Of a DNA stretch of 64,000 nucleotides, positions 44,692 through 57,650 are shown in pieces. Source of the stretch: Apostichopus japonicus (taxonomy: Eukaryota; Echinodermata; Holothuroidea; Aspidochirotida; Stichopodidae); contig NC_092567.1 in the NCBI RefSeq assembly GCF_037975245.1, positions 17,226,376 to 17,290,375 of the forward strand. The letters are read 5' to 3'. The notes beneath the pieces are model-generated. The model was given only the letters and a program-made list of their open reading frames with translations. It was not told where the DNA came from and did no database searches. The position numbers were made by a program, and so were the translations under genes. Position 1 is the first letter of the stretch. The number at the start of each line of letters is the position of its first letter.

Positions 44692-46185
44692 CTTTGTGTA
44701 AGTTAGTTGGCAAAGCGGTTAAATACTCCTTGGATTATTAAAGCATTGCAGTTAATTCGGTCCTTACACAGTGAAATCGCCAAACATTTCTTATTGTTAG
44801 CCAGGAACACCAGATACAAAATGGCCAACAACAGAAATTTAGAAAAGGGAAATTTTGATATCTTCAAAGATGATCAAATTGCCAAGAACTCGATCATGCC
44901 GCGTAAATAGTCGACTGTAGATTCCACTTATAAATTTGTTAATATTTGACTATTCGTTGGTGCATTTGCTAAAAACAACAGTTACATGGATACGTCTGCA
45001 GTGCAATACATGCTAATCTTCCAATTTACATGTTATCTTTTTAAAAGTTGTGTACTACTTCCAAGTAGCATTCTATGTCCTTCAGGGTTGTCACTGTATG
45101 ATAGTTTATTTGCATAAACCCCTATCGTGATTCAATTTGTCAATTTTAGTGTCGTAGTCAGGGCCAGGTCAAATTCATATTAATATAAGCATGTATCACA
45201 ACTGTGCAACTGTCGAAGTGCCTATGGATAAAATAATAGAGAGGTATTTATTTCAAATGGCATGAGGTGATTTCTTAGGTTGAAGATCTGATTTAATCTC
45301 TTCAAGGATGAGAGTGGCTTAAAAATAGCTTTACGGTCATTTGTTAGCAAATTTTAAGTCTAAGCAGCACACATCATGCTCATCTTGCAATACAACAGTC
45401 ACCATCTCTGTATACAAGTCAAGAGCACACGTGGTCAAGTTCCCTGTTGCACACAATGGCAAACTGACTTTAAAAGTATAAACTTGTAAACAAGTGTCCA
45501 ATTTTGCTGGAATCTAATTTTAAGGAAAATCAATCCAAACTAACCTTGTTATTTGGAGATGATTCTTGTTCTCTCATAGCAACTTTAATGCACAAGCACA
45601 CGTTACCATAAGGAAGTAGATTTTTCTGGAAGTATTCTAATTCCTGGTGGAAGTCCTGTAGACTTAAACTGCAGTTTTCTCAGAAATGTTTTGTACTGCT
45701 TCAGCGAATTTAAAGCTGCAATACATTTCTGAAAGGAAGTCGATATCAGCGGAATGTAATTACAATGCCACGGTGGGGTTTGGGGCTTCGTTTTGTCTGT
45801 GCACCACAGTATTGCTATTAAAGTTATTGTCAGGAAATGTAACAAGCATAAAATTAGAAATAACTACTTTTTATGAAGATCGTTAGCAAAGAATGTACTA
45901 ACACGTACAACAACAACAAAAAATCAAATGACAAGAAAGAGAAATCTCGCACCGGTGCCTCTATAGTGTTAAGAAACCACAATACTGCCATGTCGCACAA
46001 ATAATACTTTTTTTATTTGCGGGAATTGTTCACCACAAGTATCTCTTTCAAGTTGAAATACGTTAATGCATAGGTTTGGTTCTCCTTTATTACAACAGAA
46101 AATTCCAAATGTGTGATATTCACAAGTTCTTTAATGTAAGTCCACAAATGTTGAAGTGAACGTTAAAATTTCCTAATTGAGACAT
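44692..46185. other. Intergenic DNA upstream of the type-2 RING gene, no gene
   Basis: No second copy of this stretch is in the window. Small open frames lack ATG context or motifs. It ends at the point where homology to bases 1-317 begins. Confidence 0.55.
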
Positions 46186-46495
46186 ATTTGATTCGAGTGA
46201 CGTGACATCGTTCATACAAATTATTAGCAATGAAATGAGGGTAGTGAGTAGAGACATGCGCATTTCGATATCATGAAATGTATTATTTATCATCTGTCTC
46301 TCGATTTCTTCATCGTGTTTGGTATCGATCTCGGTAACCCAATAATATAAATAGGCCTTTGTTTAATCTGAACGAGAATGTTTACACAGAAGGCCTTTCT
46401 CACCCATTATGTGACACAGATTGCAGATGCAAAAAATATATCATTCAAATAATGTGGATGTGGAACTACCTTGCACCTGCCTACTAAATTTGTGG

Positions 46496-46540
<45 letters not shown>

Positions 46541-46546
<6 letters not shown>

Positions 46547-49500
46547 TCGACCACGCGGCAAAAGAAACTGTTTTGAGAAACTGATTGCAAGGGTTGTATG
46601 AAGGAAATGGTGTAACGTTCAGGAAAAACAGTGCACGGTTATATGGAGAACGCACCCTTTTCCCTTCTGCGGGCAGTCATCACAGTACATGGTGGTTCAC
46701 GAATAAGACTGTACTGTTTTAACACTGAATGCAACCAATCATATACCCACACACAAACCTTAGACTGTTAGACACAATATACAGCCTAGATATCATGCAG
46801 CTGTTGAAAAAAAAGACATACGTTACACATATACATTTGGTTCTGAACGGCACTGTGGTTGTATAGCTCCAGGGTAATATAAGATATACACAAAAAAAAA
46901 AGATACTGCCGTAAGCCACAGTGGTTGTAGATTCGACCAAGTAGTTGAAAACTTCGTTAATCGACTTACACAGCTAGTTAAAAAAAATAATATGACACAT
47001 AAGTCTAATTCTTAGTAAAAATAGAAAATAGAACTTACTTTCTCGAGGTTGTGTAGAAGTTAGCACGTTATTACACCAGCTATAAACTATAGAAATAAGG
47101 AAGGCTATGATGATACTCGTTGAATGTTTTAATCTTGTGAGAACCAAACTAGCAATGTTTGTTCACACCAATGCGTGTACAATAAAACCCATCACAAACC
47201 ACACCTACATTCATAGAGTCTGTTTATTTGCATACAATTTTCACCCGCATATGTGTGGCAACCGTACACACATACGAGGTGAGAGTAGATCTGTGTTAGT
47301 GTTGTCCGTGTATGATATCCATCATCACAAGTACACGGAAGTTCGTGGAATAATCATGCGCGGGATAATGCAGAGTAACGGCAAACGCCCTCACATGATA
47401 TTGCAATCATTCGTCATTGCCCACCCACTCGTCAAAACTTTGAAGAAGTCCGACCGTTTTACAATATCGTTTCTGTATAAACGGCTTCAGTGACACAAGG
47501 AATTTTATTTTGACACTTACAGATATATGTTTTTCTGTCTAATTGCTTGCTGCACTGGTACATTATTCTTGACTACATTGTACAAGTTAACTGAAAGCTA
47601 CGGGATTTATGTCCTTTGCAAACTTTAAATGTTCTGTATATTGACGTTGCTAAGTCCATAACATAACACAGTTATTTTATTGAGACATCAATGCACTGAC
47701 AACAGAACGTAACACATTTTAACCCTCAGTTGTATGGTACCCTTCATAGAACTATTCTGCATTTTTGTGATCCACTACATAGAACTATTCTGCATTTTTG
47801 TGGTCCACTACATACACCTATTCTGCACACTCTAGAGTAGTTATTGGGAAAGAATAATGAAAGTGGTTTCTATGCGTTGTGTATTGCAAAGACTTGTGTT
47901 ATCAGAGAATTTGATAAATGTTGTTACTTTTTTATAATGTTCTGTATGCACGCACACATACATCCACTTTAGACAATCCATAGACAATGCCAGTAGTATT
48001 ATAGACACATCCATACTCTTTCATAATTTTCTGACAGCGTATTAAGACTTACCAACCGAGCTGGCTGTTCTACATCATAAGGTTCCTGCCAATTAGTTAC
48101 ACAAACTGAACCTGAGATTACACGAACGTTTTATCGCTTTCATAGCATATGTGACTATCCTACCGTACTGTGCATATGGGTATCCAGGTATAGGCTGACA
48201 TTTTCGTTAAACTTTTAAAACTTGTAAACAACGTAATCATCTGTTTGAACCTATGTGCCCCCGTCTTGGAATTCAGTGGAAGGCAACCAGTTGCTTATCG
48301 ATGAGTGCATTCAGTAGGTTATAAACAACAAAACTGACTGGAAAGTCAATATAAGTAAGTTTACCACAACGAGCAACACTTCCCCTACAGATTGTGAATA
48401 GCGACCATCCCGTGTACTTAATACCTAAAGACAACCCATCAACTTAAATGTCTCAACCAATTGTCCGTTTTATTAGAGCGTCCATACCATCCATTTTTAT
48501 TACTTCAACTTCATACTAGACTTTTAAGAAACGAAAATGTAGAAATTTGATGTTTTACATTTGTAGATTTTGGTTTTAAGCTTTCCTTTGCTCTGATGGT
48601 ATTTGAAGAAAAGAAACCTTAAAAGGAATTATTTGTATATAATTTGCTTCGTTTTTATTTCTAGGGATGGTGTCAGCTTTGCGTTATAGTTTCACCACTT
48701 AGTTCCCGTTTTGTTCGATTTTACTTGACCTTCTCTTTTTTGTTTTAAGCTGCCAATTTTTATGATTGAAATTCATGAAAGAAGAGAAATTGTAAGTCAG
48801 CTATTATCAATCTCTCCAAGTTGTTAGAAGTCGTTAATATGTTTACAAATTGAAGAAATTTGTCCTGATATAACAACCCATGGTTGCAAGCGCTTCAAAT
48901 ACTCTCCTTTGGGATTAAGTCAGTGGCTCTACTTTCTATCCTCGGTTGTAGTTTTTTTTTTTACCCTATTCAATATTTAGTTGTGCATCATCAGATTCAG
49001 TTCCATGTGAAGTAATACTTTGTAAATACAACCATCTTTAAAATACAGTAATCGAGCCTACTAGCATATAAGCTTTTCGATGGTTTATTAAACAGATTTG
49101 TTTGTTGTAGGCTTGTAAACAGCCGTTTGGTTTTCATCACTGTTAGTTTCAATTTTTACGATCCCACACGTACCCCACAACAATGTAGTTCAAAAAGGTT
49201 GACGTCACTTCAGTTACCAGAGGAATATATTTTTTTACTTAATGATAATTGTGTGAAAGTATCTCAGCGAAAAAACTTTCTAGATTGAATTGGAATTTCT
49301 CATTTAGTTAAAGGAGAGCGGGGCGGGGAGGGTGGATCAAGTTTGGAAGGATGTCTTATTAATGGCAATCTTATATTTGAGTAATACTTTGGTAATGCTC
49401 AGTAAAGATCACCGGAAGGGGATTTCTTAACAAGAAAAGTTTGCTTTTAAATTATGACTTTAGTCGAAAAAAGGATGAAATATAAAACTGGTTTGTGGCA

Positions 49501-50315
49501 GATGAGGGAAGTGCTGTGTTTTGGGAATCAAATACAGGATGTCATTGTGTGTTTTTTTATTATTAATGTAGCTGAATCAACAGTACAACATTGGATATTT
49601 CTCAATAAAAATGAAAATATGCTCAAGTCGAGAGAAATCTTCTGAATCTTCTTTGAGGTGTCGCAAAGTACAGAACAAAATCTGAGTGAGTGAATTGTAT
49701 GCTTCTCTCAATAATATGTACCTGATTCGTATACTACCCGCCCTCCCACCCCCCCCCCCCACCTTGCCTTTGTCTCCGACAAACATTCACCATTTTTTTC
49801 TTTATTCGAAGATGGGCTAGTGCTGGAAGCCAAAAAGGACCAAGAGGTTCCTTATTGGGGGGGGGGGGACTTACGTAGGTGTTCATAAACTGGAAAACAA
49901 TTGTCCGATAGATCATCTTAACAGCCACAGTTTGCATTCTTTCGAGAGACTGAAATTAATGTTCCGGTGGATGAAGTTTATCAATTATCAATATTACTGG
50001 AGAATTTCTGCATCATTAAGTGAAAACCAGATCATCCGAACTTTTCGTATGGCGAAGATAAACCTTTTTTTTTATTCGGTGATACTTTATGAAATTCAAT
50101 ACGTTCCGGCCACAGCAGAGTCAATCATGGCATTAATTTATTTCTTATGTTGAAATATTATCTACAAAGAAAAGCAATATTTCTACCAAACTATCTTGCT
50201 TTTTGACGAAATTTAAAATAGAGAGAACATTGACAGGTAAAGCAAACATTCCATAATTATATGTCACATTTCAAAGATATTTAAGCGAAAAGATGATAGA
50301 GCAGGTACATCTGCC
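46541..50315. other. Intergenic DNA of copy B, no gene
   Basis: Collinear with copy A 26645-31690 minus the ~1.2-kb A-only stretch. The 128-codon open frame at 47107-47493 is broken in copy A and shows no motif. A three-unit ~36-bp minisatellite lies at 47735-47830. Confidence 0.55.
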
Positions 50316-50321
50316 ACTATG

Positions 50322-50570
50322 ATACCATTGACCACCAATATGGTGCATCTCCTGGGGTAAGGTAGGGTTTACCTAGTTAAAATACTTACATCAATCAACC
50401 ATATGATATCATTGACCACCAATATGATGCATCTCCTGGAGTAAGGTAGGGTTTATCTAGTCAAGATAGTAACATCAATCAATCATATGATACCATTGAC
50501 CATCAATATGGTGCATTTTTATGGAGTAAGGTAGAGTTTACCTAGGCAAGATAGTAACATAGGTCAACCA
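50322..50570. repeat. ~83-bp minisatellite, about three units (copy B)
   Basis: Same unit as the seven-copy array at 31698-32280 of copy A. Confidence 0.9.
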
Positions 50571-50579
50571 TACTTAGTT

Positions 50580-52634
50580 AAAACCTAATTTAATTGAGGG
50601 TGACTCGGTTAGCCAGAGCTTATCTTCCCCCGAGGGAAAGACAAATAAAAAGAATTGTTGTAAATACCAAAAAAAGGAAAGTTAAGACAGGCAGATTAAC
50701 AAATAAAAGAAGCAAATGAAAGGCTGTAAAAGAGCAGCTAGCAGAAATACAGACAACAAGAGAAGCGGAAGAATAAAACAACAGTAGATATAAAACTTAA
50801 AAGGAAAACAAAACAAACAAAACCCTGTGGGATAGTAAAATATAAAAGGAGCATAGGAACAAAATGAAATAAAACAAATATATAGAGTGTTATCATGTTA
50901 AAGTAGATAAATATACATCAAATGTAAGGCTATAGTTAACGATTAAAACATCTTTATCTCTTAAATTCTGGTATTATTGTAAGTTCTTTATCTCTTAATT
51001 CTTCTTAATTCACAACTCAGTAGGTAACTCTATATTTCCATTAAAGTCCCTGTTAGATCAATTCGCAGTACGTTAGTATATAAAGTAAATATTCTAGTTG
51101 GAGGTATTTCTCTTCTGTAATTTGCAGCCTCTATTGTATATTGCAGAAAATGAGTGAACTATGTTCCAAATGCTTATTGTTTCGAATAATATCAGTCATA
51201 TGATCCCCTTTTCCTCCATAAGTTTATAGCTGTCGGTTGCATTTACAAATATAACACATTACTCAGATTTTGTTACGATTTGATCGATCAATTGTGATAT
51301 ATGAACTAGCAGTGAACTTACATACAAATGTGCTTAAATTCATAATGTTACAACGGCCCTGGAACTTCAAGCAAAACACGATGAAGCACTCTTAAAACTA
51401 GACAAATGTATAAGCAGGCTTCTGTCGATGAGGCTGGAAATAGATAAAATAAATGATTTGTGTTTTTTTACTATCAATATCCAGGTGTTTTTTTAATCGA
51501 TACGAAAAGATGCTATTTAAAACGAAATACTTCTGTTTGCTTAATAGACTGCTGTAGTTGTGTAACGATTGGAAGGGATGAGGCAATACTTTGTTTGTGA
51601 GCTCAAAAAATTTCACTATTCCTCCCCTTGATGTCAATGTTATACATAAAAACATGTCGGGTTAAGTTGAAATTGCCCTGACAGCCCTTGTACTGTACTC
51701 TGTTGACAAATATTCATGTGCATTGTAGTTCTGATTTTTAAATACGTAAGATGGTTGGAACATCGTAATCATTTAATGGCAACTACCAGGAAACGATTGG
51801 ATCAATAGTATCAAACAATATCAGATAAAATAGATAACATATGAGCGACTGAGTGAATCGATGTACTTTCACAATAACGAGCAGAATTTATGTTATTCTG
51901 CCACTCCCTGGCAGACGCTTGTCACATAGTCCACTCTTTTAGAAGACATACTGACACTAGCATCTACATTTGCCTTCCGTATGCAACTTAATTAAGTTTG
52001 CAAAGTCAATGGACACACTTGATTGAAAGCTCTGATTTAACTATTTTTCTATTTGGTTATATCTACAGTAGTTATCATACGTTCTCATCAGAGTCGGCCA
52101 TTATCATAAAAATCATCATAATACCACCATTATTATTGAGCTATTTGTAAATGCGAATACTGAACGTTGATTCTCTTCTATATACTTTCGCCGTTGATAA
52201 TCAGTCTCATATATATACATTCAATATATTGTGGTTACCGAACAGATAGTTTATAGCGACTCATTTTACCCGATTCGCGCTACAAAGCACTAAGATGTTT
52301 TCTTCTTCTAACGGACTGCTAATTTGCATAAAAGAGTTTTCGCATTCCACGAGGTTGCACGCTTCGGGAACGATTGTTGTAGTATGTGAGGAGGTGGTCT
52401 TGTTTGTTAGCCTTATCATTGCAGCTATAGTTTTGGTAGTGGATATGCAGCAAGTGTGTGTGTTTTTGTTGTTGCATATACGTGTGTAGGAATCACTTCT
52501 TGGAATAACACTGTATGTACTCTTAAGTAAGCCTATAACAGATATTAAGTATGCTTTGTACAGTAAATATTATCCTATTGGAATCCTTAAGATATTCTAA
52601 CTCTATGTTAAAGATAATGATAAGTGTAATCTGT
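50580..52634. other. Intergenic DNA of copy B, no gene
   Basis: Collinear with 32285-35092 of copy A, lacking the 0.74-kb A-only stretch. No exon supported. Confidence 0.55.
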
Positions 52635-52639
52635 ATAAG

Positions 52640-54684
52640 CAGGCGCGTATCCAGGATTTTCAAACCCGGGGGGCGCGAATTACTATCTAAGCGGAGCGCC
52701 ACCATCGGTTGGCGCGCAGCGTACAAGAAAATTTCTGGTTTTGATACCCCCCAGATCACCGGAAACGGCACTTCTCGGGCTTGAAGTGACCAACCAGATG
52801 TACACTTTTTGCCTGAGAACCAAGTATTTCCTAATATTTTTTGTTTCCATCCATAACCTTTTTGAAGATTGTCAACCCGGCACACATCATGTTCGACCTG
52901 ATCGCATCTCCTGTGGGTCTTTGCTTTTGTAGGTGATTCTACGTCGCGGCCCACAATACCCGTCAGCCCCACTTTTCAAGGTTTTAAGCCCCATATTTGT
53001 TCAGAATCCAAAATTCACATTTCTCGTGAATAAACTCACTTCAAAACATACCCATAATGTTGTACAAAATTTCATCTATGGACAACCAATATAGAAAAAC
53101 TTCCTTCAACCCCTAACAGACCGGTCAAAATTGCACGAGTAGAGGGAAGTGTGATGCAGAATGTTGGTCAGAAATTTTCGAAACTTCAGACACAGTTAAT
53201 TTATTGGTGCACAAATATTAAAACCTCTTATAACGGCTATTATAAAACTTGGTTGAAGGAAATGAAAAAATAGCAGATATTTCCGAAACCGAACACTACA
53301 CACATAGGCGTAGGAGGCGCGGCGGCAGTGGCGGAGCTAGGGGTATTGGTCAGGAGGGGCGAAAATGGTCTGTAGGGGCGCTTTCGACACTATCTAAGCG
53401 TAGCGCCACCACTGGTTGGCGCGTAGCGTACAGAAAATTTTTGAGTAAAGATACTCCTTGGATCGCCGGAAATGACCCTTTCCGGGCCTAGTTAATTTGC
53501 AGATAAACGAAGAATAAGGTGTCATCGCCAAATTACACCAACAAAATGTGACAAATGTCAATAAGTAGATGAGAGCGCAATTAAAAAGTCAATAATGTAG
53601 AATAAGTAAAAAGGGGTAAAGAGCTGAAAAGGGCGCCAGTAGTCCATTTGAGTCCGTCAGGGGGGCATCCGCCCCCATGACCGTATGGACGCTCCGCAAC
53701 TGCGCGGCGGGGGTGCAGCCCCTAATTCGCCATTACTAATGTAAAAGAGAGTTTTGACATAATTGGACCTCCATGCTTTTTATACATTTACATGAGACAT
53801 GTCGTTGTTTACATGAGCATCCCGCGGTATACTGCGCAATTTTAACGGAACGTACGGTACATGATGGCATGCGATGTAATAACCGATGCTTGCTTATATG
53901 ATATTGACATTAACACGTTGAGCGCGCGCGAAAATTTTTGGTTATTTTTTTCAGGCAAGTCGGACAGTTTTGAGGCTTTTCATCCTGGAACGCCATTTTC
54001 ATGCTCACTGATATGATGTGATATCTGCTGTTTGCGTTACAAATTCAAACAATTTGTTAGCGCGAAGCGTACAAGCAAATTTTGGCCAAAAATTGTCTCC
54101 CAGATCGCTGGAAATGACACTTCCCAGGCCTTGTAAGTTGCATCTAAGCACTTTCTATTTTGAAATTACTTAGCGATGTCATTTAAAAAAATGCTGAATG
54201 GGGGGGGGGGGCGGGCGGTCGCCCCATCCCAAAAATCGTCATGTTCCCCGACGACGCTGTCGAGTTCGAGACCAGCCACAGTTGGTTTCATAGCACAATT
54301 CTACACACGCATTATGATAGACCATATATAGTATATATATAGATCATTAGTGAGAGAGGAAATTGGAAACGTCAAAAAAATGGAGTTGTCGGTGTAAGGG
54401 GTAGGGTGAGTCACACATTTACGAAATCATTGATCCGTCACTGGCTACCCTTCAGCGCTGTAATGATGTCACTGTTCCTCTTTCTCTTCCCGATGTCTTC
54501 GCGTTTTTCTTTTACTCCCTCCTTTTCTCCTTTTTTCTCTCTTTCTTCATTTTCTTTTCCCTTCCTTCCTCTCCTCCTCCTTTTTTTCCCCCTTTTTTCC
54601 TTTTTTCTTCTCTTTTTTTCTCCCCTCTTTTTCTTACCCGGGGGGCGCGCGCCCCCAACGCCCCCCCCCCTGGATACGCACCTG
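52640..54684. mobile_element. Non-autonomous TIR DNA transposon, 2045 bp, with preserved empty site
   Basis: Terminal inverted repeats CAGGCGCGTATCCAGG and (minus strand of the right end) CAGGTGCGTATCCAGG agree at 15 of 16 bases. The element is flanked by ATAAG (52635-52639 and 54685-54689). Copy A has a single ATAAG at 35093-35097 with no insertion, which fixes the borders and the 5-bp target duplication. Inside, a ~100-bp GC-rich phrase (AGCG(C/A)AGCGTACA... then TCGC(C/T)GGAAATGAC) occurs three times, near 52690, 53395 and 54060. A CT-rich tract lies at 54470-54640. No transposase frame. Superfamily not assigned. Confidence 0.88.
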
Positions 54685-55004
54685 ATAAGCCTATACTAAG
54701 TAGGCCTAATGGGCTTACTTCCAGGGATGTGTAGTCACACATTCCTGGTTACTGCATGTGAAAATGCAAGGGAGAAAATAGATCAGTAGAGCACACACAT
54801 CCATGGTGTTTTGTCATCTCCGACTTGAAGTCTCTATACATATGTATGCTTTGCCGAAAAACTCTCATTTCTATGAGGAATTTCTACGCGATACATTTTT
54901 GCCGGAGTTAACGCTCATGTTCATATTACATTGCCTGTTTATTCAGAGGAACAGTATTTTCTAGTCATTTATGCATCGCCACCTTTAACCATGGGAAAGT
55001 TTTG

Positions 55005-55060
55005 ATTTCCAAGGTTTGAACCTTGCAGTTGAGTTTGGCGCGCTACCAGTTGTTATGACT
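55005..55060 (-). mobile_element. tRNA-like SINE head remnant (copy B)
   Basis: Counterpart of the 35425-35490 remnant, retaining the GGTTCAAACC B-box on the minus strand. Confidence 0.4.
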
Positions 55061-55478
55061 TATTGATACTTGCACGTGAGCTAGTAGCCAGCTTAGTATA
55101 TAGTACGTTTTAATATTTAATTTAATTATTATATCGTTCTATCGTGCTCGCAAAGATTTAGCTCGTGTTTTTAATGTAAGGACCATCTTCTAATGGATTA
55201 TACGGCGGACAGTGGAAAAGTTTTGCCGGTGAACTTTGCGTTGCCCGTTAGGCTGGCTGTATTCTCATAGCTAGGCCTACCCATGGTCGCGCCTCAACAC
55301 CCACCGTCCATAGTATACCGTTCCGTGGAGTATATATAACAGCAAGATCGATGCGACCTCCTGTCCGGAGCAAGCGAAGAATACTGGGGTAAGTGAACCT
55401 AAACATTACCCTAAATGTTGGTGGGTATAGTTGAGGTACAGCGGCGAGCAAAGGGAAAAGGTGTAGGCCTACTGTTGT

Positions 55479-55853
55479 TTGACGGCGGATAACACTGAAA
55501 CGAAAGTGGATAGCGTACGAACTTACAACCGGTTATCATATAGGCCAGTTATGAGGTGTTGGGGTAGTATTGGCACCATGATTGGAACAAACAGGATCCA
55601 ACAATATATGCATGAAGTAATTGCACAAAACTTGATATTTTTAGACACACGGCTGAACCTGGAACCTAACAAAATGTTCAAAGATTATTATTGTGTAAAG
55701 CAGTTTAATGAAAATCCATGCCAAATGGTCATGCTTAGAGCAAACTCTCGTCTCCGTGAGCTCAAATGTTTTATCCAAAAACGGCTGCGAACACTGCCAG
55801 ATTCTGCCAAACCGGTGTTTCACAATGTACACATGTTACACAATTCAAACTGA
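55479..55853 (+). other. Unidentified 124-codon open frame (copy B)
   Basis: Open from a TTG; the first ATG is about 24 codons in. It encodes RPVMRCWGSIG, LDTRLNLEPNKMF and NSRLRELKCFI. The copy-A counterpart is frameshifted. No family recognised and no codon-use evidence of selection can be given. It may be a relic of the element carrying the LINE remnant downstream. Confidence 0.25.
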
Positions 55854-56254
55854 GGGTATAGGACCTTGGATGTTTATATTTCTTACTTTTTTTTGCCCAT
55901 GTGTATGTTGGCGATCATTTTTGTTGTGGATCATATCAAATTAAGGGACTGACCACGAAGAAGCAAAGTTTTAGTATGATTGGCGAATAGGAATTTACAT
56001 TGTCTTAATAATTGAATATATTGCCATTGCTTTGTGTCTACTTTGCTGTCATGATTGTAATGATTGAGCCTCGTGTTTATCGTATTGTTTTTTTCAATAC
56101 TATTTTGTAGAGCAGATGTTTTGTGTATATATATATATTTTTTTTTTGGGGGGGGGCATTTTTTTAGGGGGCATTGGTATGTTAGTTAAACAACGCAGAT
56201 ACAGTCACAGATAGTTACATATCAGTGGTGTAATGTTGGCCAGCTCCACGCTGC

Positions 56255-57650
56255 ACAGGAATTAATAACAATCCTAAATAAAGACTTAACTGACATGTGA
56301 GAAGTTTTGCACCAAGTGAAAAGACTTCAAAAATAATCAAGCCCACAGGACGGGCTTTATTGGCGACGCATTTTTGAGGTGCAGTAAGTCTCCTAATCCT
56401 TGTCATGTTTTACACGGTTATTTTGCTTACAGATTAAAAGCTGTGACTTCCAATTTATAAAGGGAAGGTGTTACCAGATAAGGTTGAAAGTGATAGAGGG
56501 AGGCATTTACTTTACTGAGCTCTCTTGGTAAATTTTTTACTTAGATTCTACACAACCGAATTAAAGATTATCTAGAATGTTCATGACTGTTAGGGGACGA
56601 ACATGTGGGGTTTAGTAAAGAACACTTGAGTTGACAAAGAACATTCTGCTCATTCTATTAATGACTACTATACACAAGTCAATGAAAACGTAAATATTGT
56701 ATTTTTATTGACTACAAAAAAAGCTTTCAATGTATTTGACATGACTTTACTCTGGAAATTGGTTATCAGTTACATTAAAGGTAATGTAATCAATGTAACA
56801 TTGTTTAAACATTCTCCGAGCAAAGCTCTTAACATGGGTGGATGATCCGCATTTTATTAATGTTGGTGCCAATTCTATTTTGCTATTGACTTAAACGACT
56901 TTTTCAGGTTTATAAAGTAATAGTATTATGGTTAGGCATGGTTAGGCAGCTTATCGGGCGCAATCCGTGAACATCATAGCAATGGTGACGTCGAAGTCTA
57001 TTCTTAGACTTTTCACTCTGTTTGTACGCTGAAGATGCATTTGACTTAGCTGAGAACGAGCCAGACTTAAAATGGACTCTTAACGATGCTCAAGTCTACT
57101 GTGACACTTGTATGTATATTTACCTTTTTTGGTGATAAATACTATCGATTCTATATATTATGATACATACCTGCTTTTAATTCGCATAACAATAAGCTAG
57201 CTCTCTTCAGTCTGCTAACTAAGTCTTATCACTTGAAACGAGGCTATTTGATTAACTGCTGCTCCAACTATTTTATCAAGTATAGTCTTCCAGTGTTACT
57301 GTACGTTAGAGAGGTGAGTAAGTTTTCCACTTTTGCAAACATGTTTCTTAAGTAAGGAACAACAATTGTGTGACTTACGTCGAGCTTGGAAGGTACAAGA
57401 TTGCCAGGCTTATTGAGAGCTGAGTTATTGAATACTAAGATCAATTTATTAACAGTAATGATAATATATGCCTTGCAGGAATGATGTAAACATTCGTAAG
57501 ATAAAGCTAACCTACAAATCAACATGGATAAGCCGGATTGAAAGAAACCCTGATAAAACAGGCATGCCCATAAGTTGGAAAAACCCCATCTATCCCAATC
57601 AAATTCATAACAATTGCAGTGGCGATATACTGTTAGTACAAACTGGCTGA
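56255..57650 (+). pseudogene. LINE reverse-transcriptase remnant (copy B)
   Basis: Same RT landmarks as at 36625-38100, here IDYKKAFNVFDMTLLWKL-like and LYAEDAFDLAENEPDL-like pieces across frameshifts and stops. Confidence 0.7.

Larger units (their letters stand above)
26651..46185. repeat. Segmental duplication, copy A
   Basis: Direct repeat of the DNA from 46541 to the window end. Collinear anchors include CGACCACGCGGCAA (26651/46548), the LINE remnant (36625/56255) and the RING genes (40632/60206 and 43390/62799). Similarity is high but broken by many indels and several large presence/absence differences. The part 44692-46185 has no partner visible in the window because copy B runs off the edge. 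The copies together with 1-317 imply a tandem unit of about 20 kb. Confidence 0.92.

Noticed and set aside
44707-44910. 67-codon frame between the RING genes and upstream DNA
   Set aside because: Opens with TTG, no motif, and no splice or homology support.
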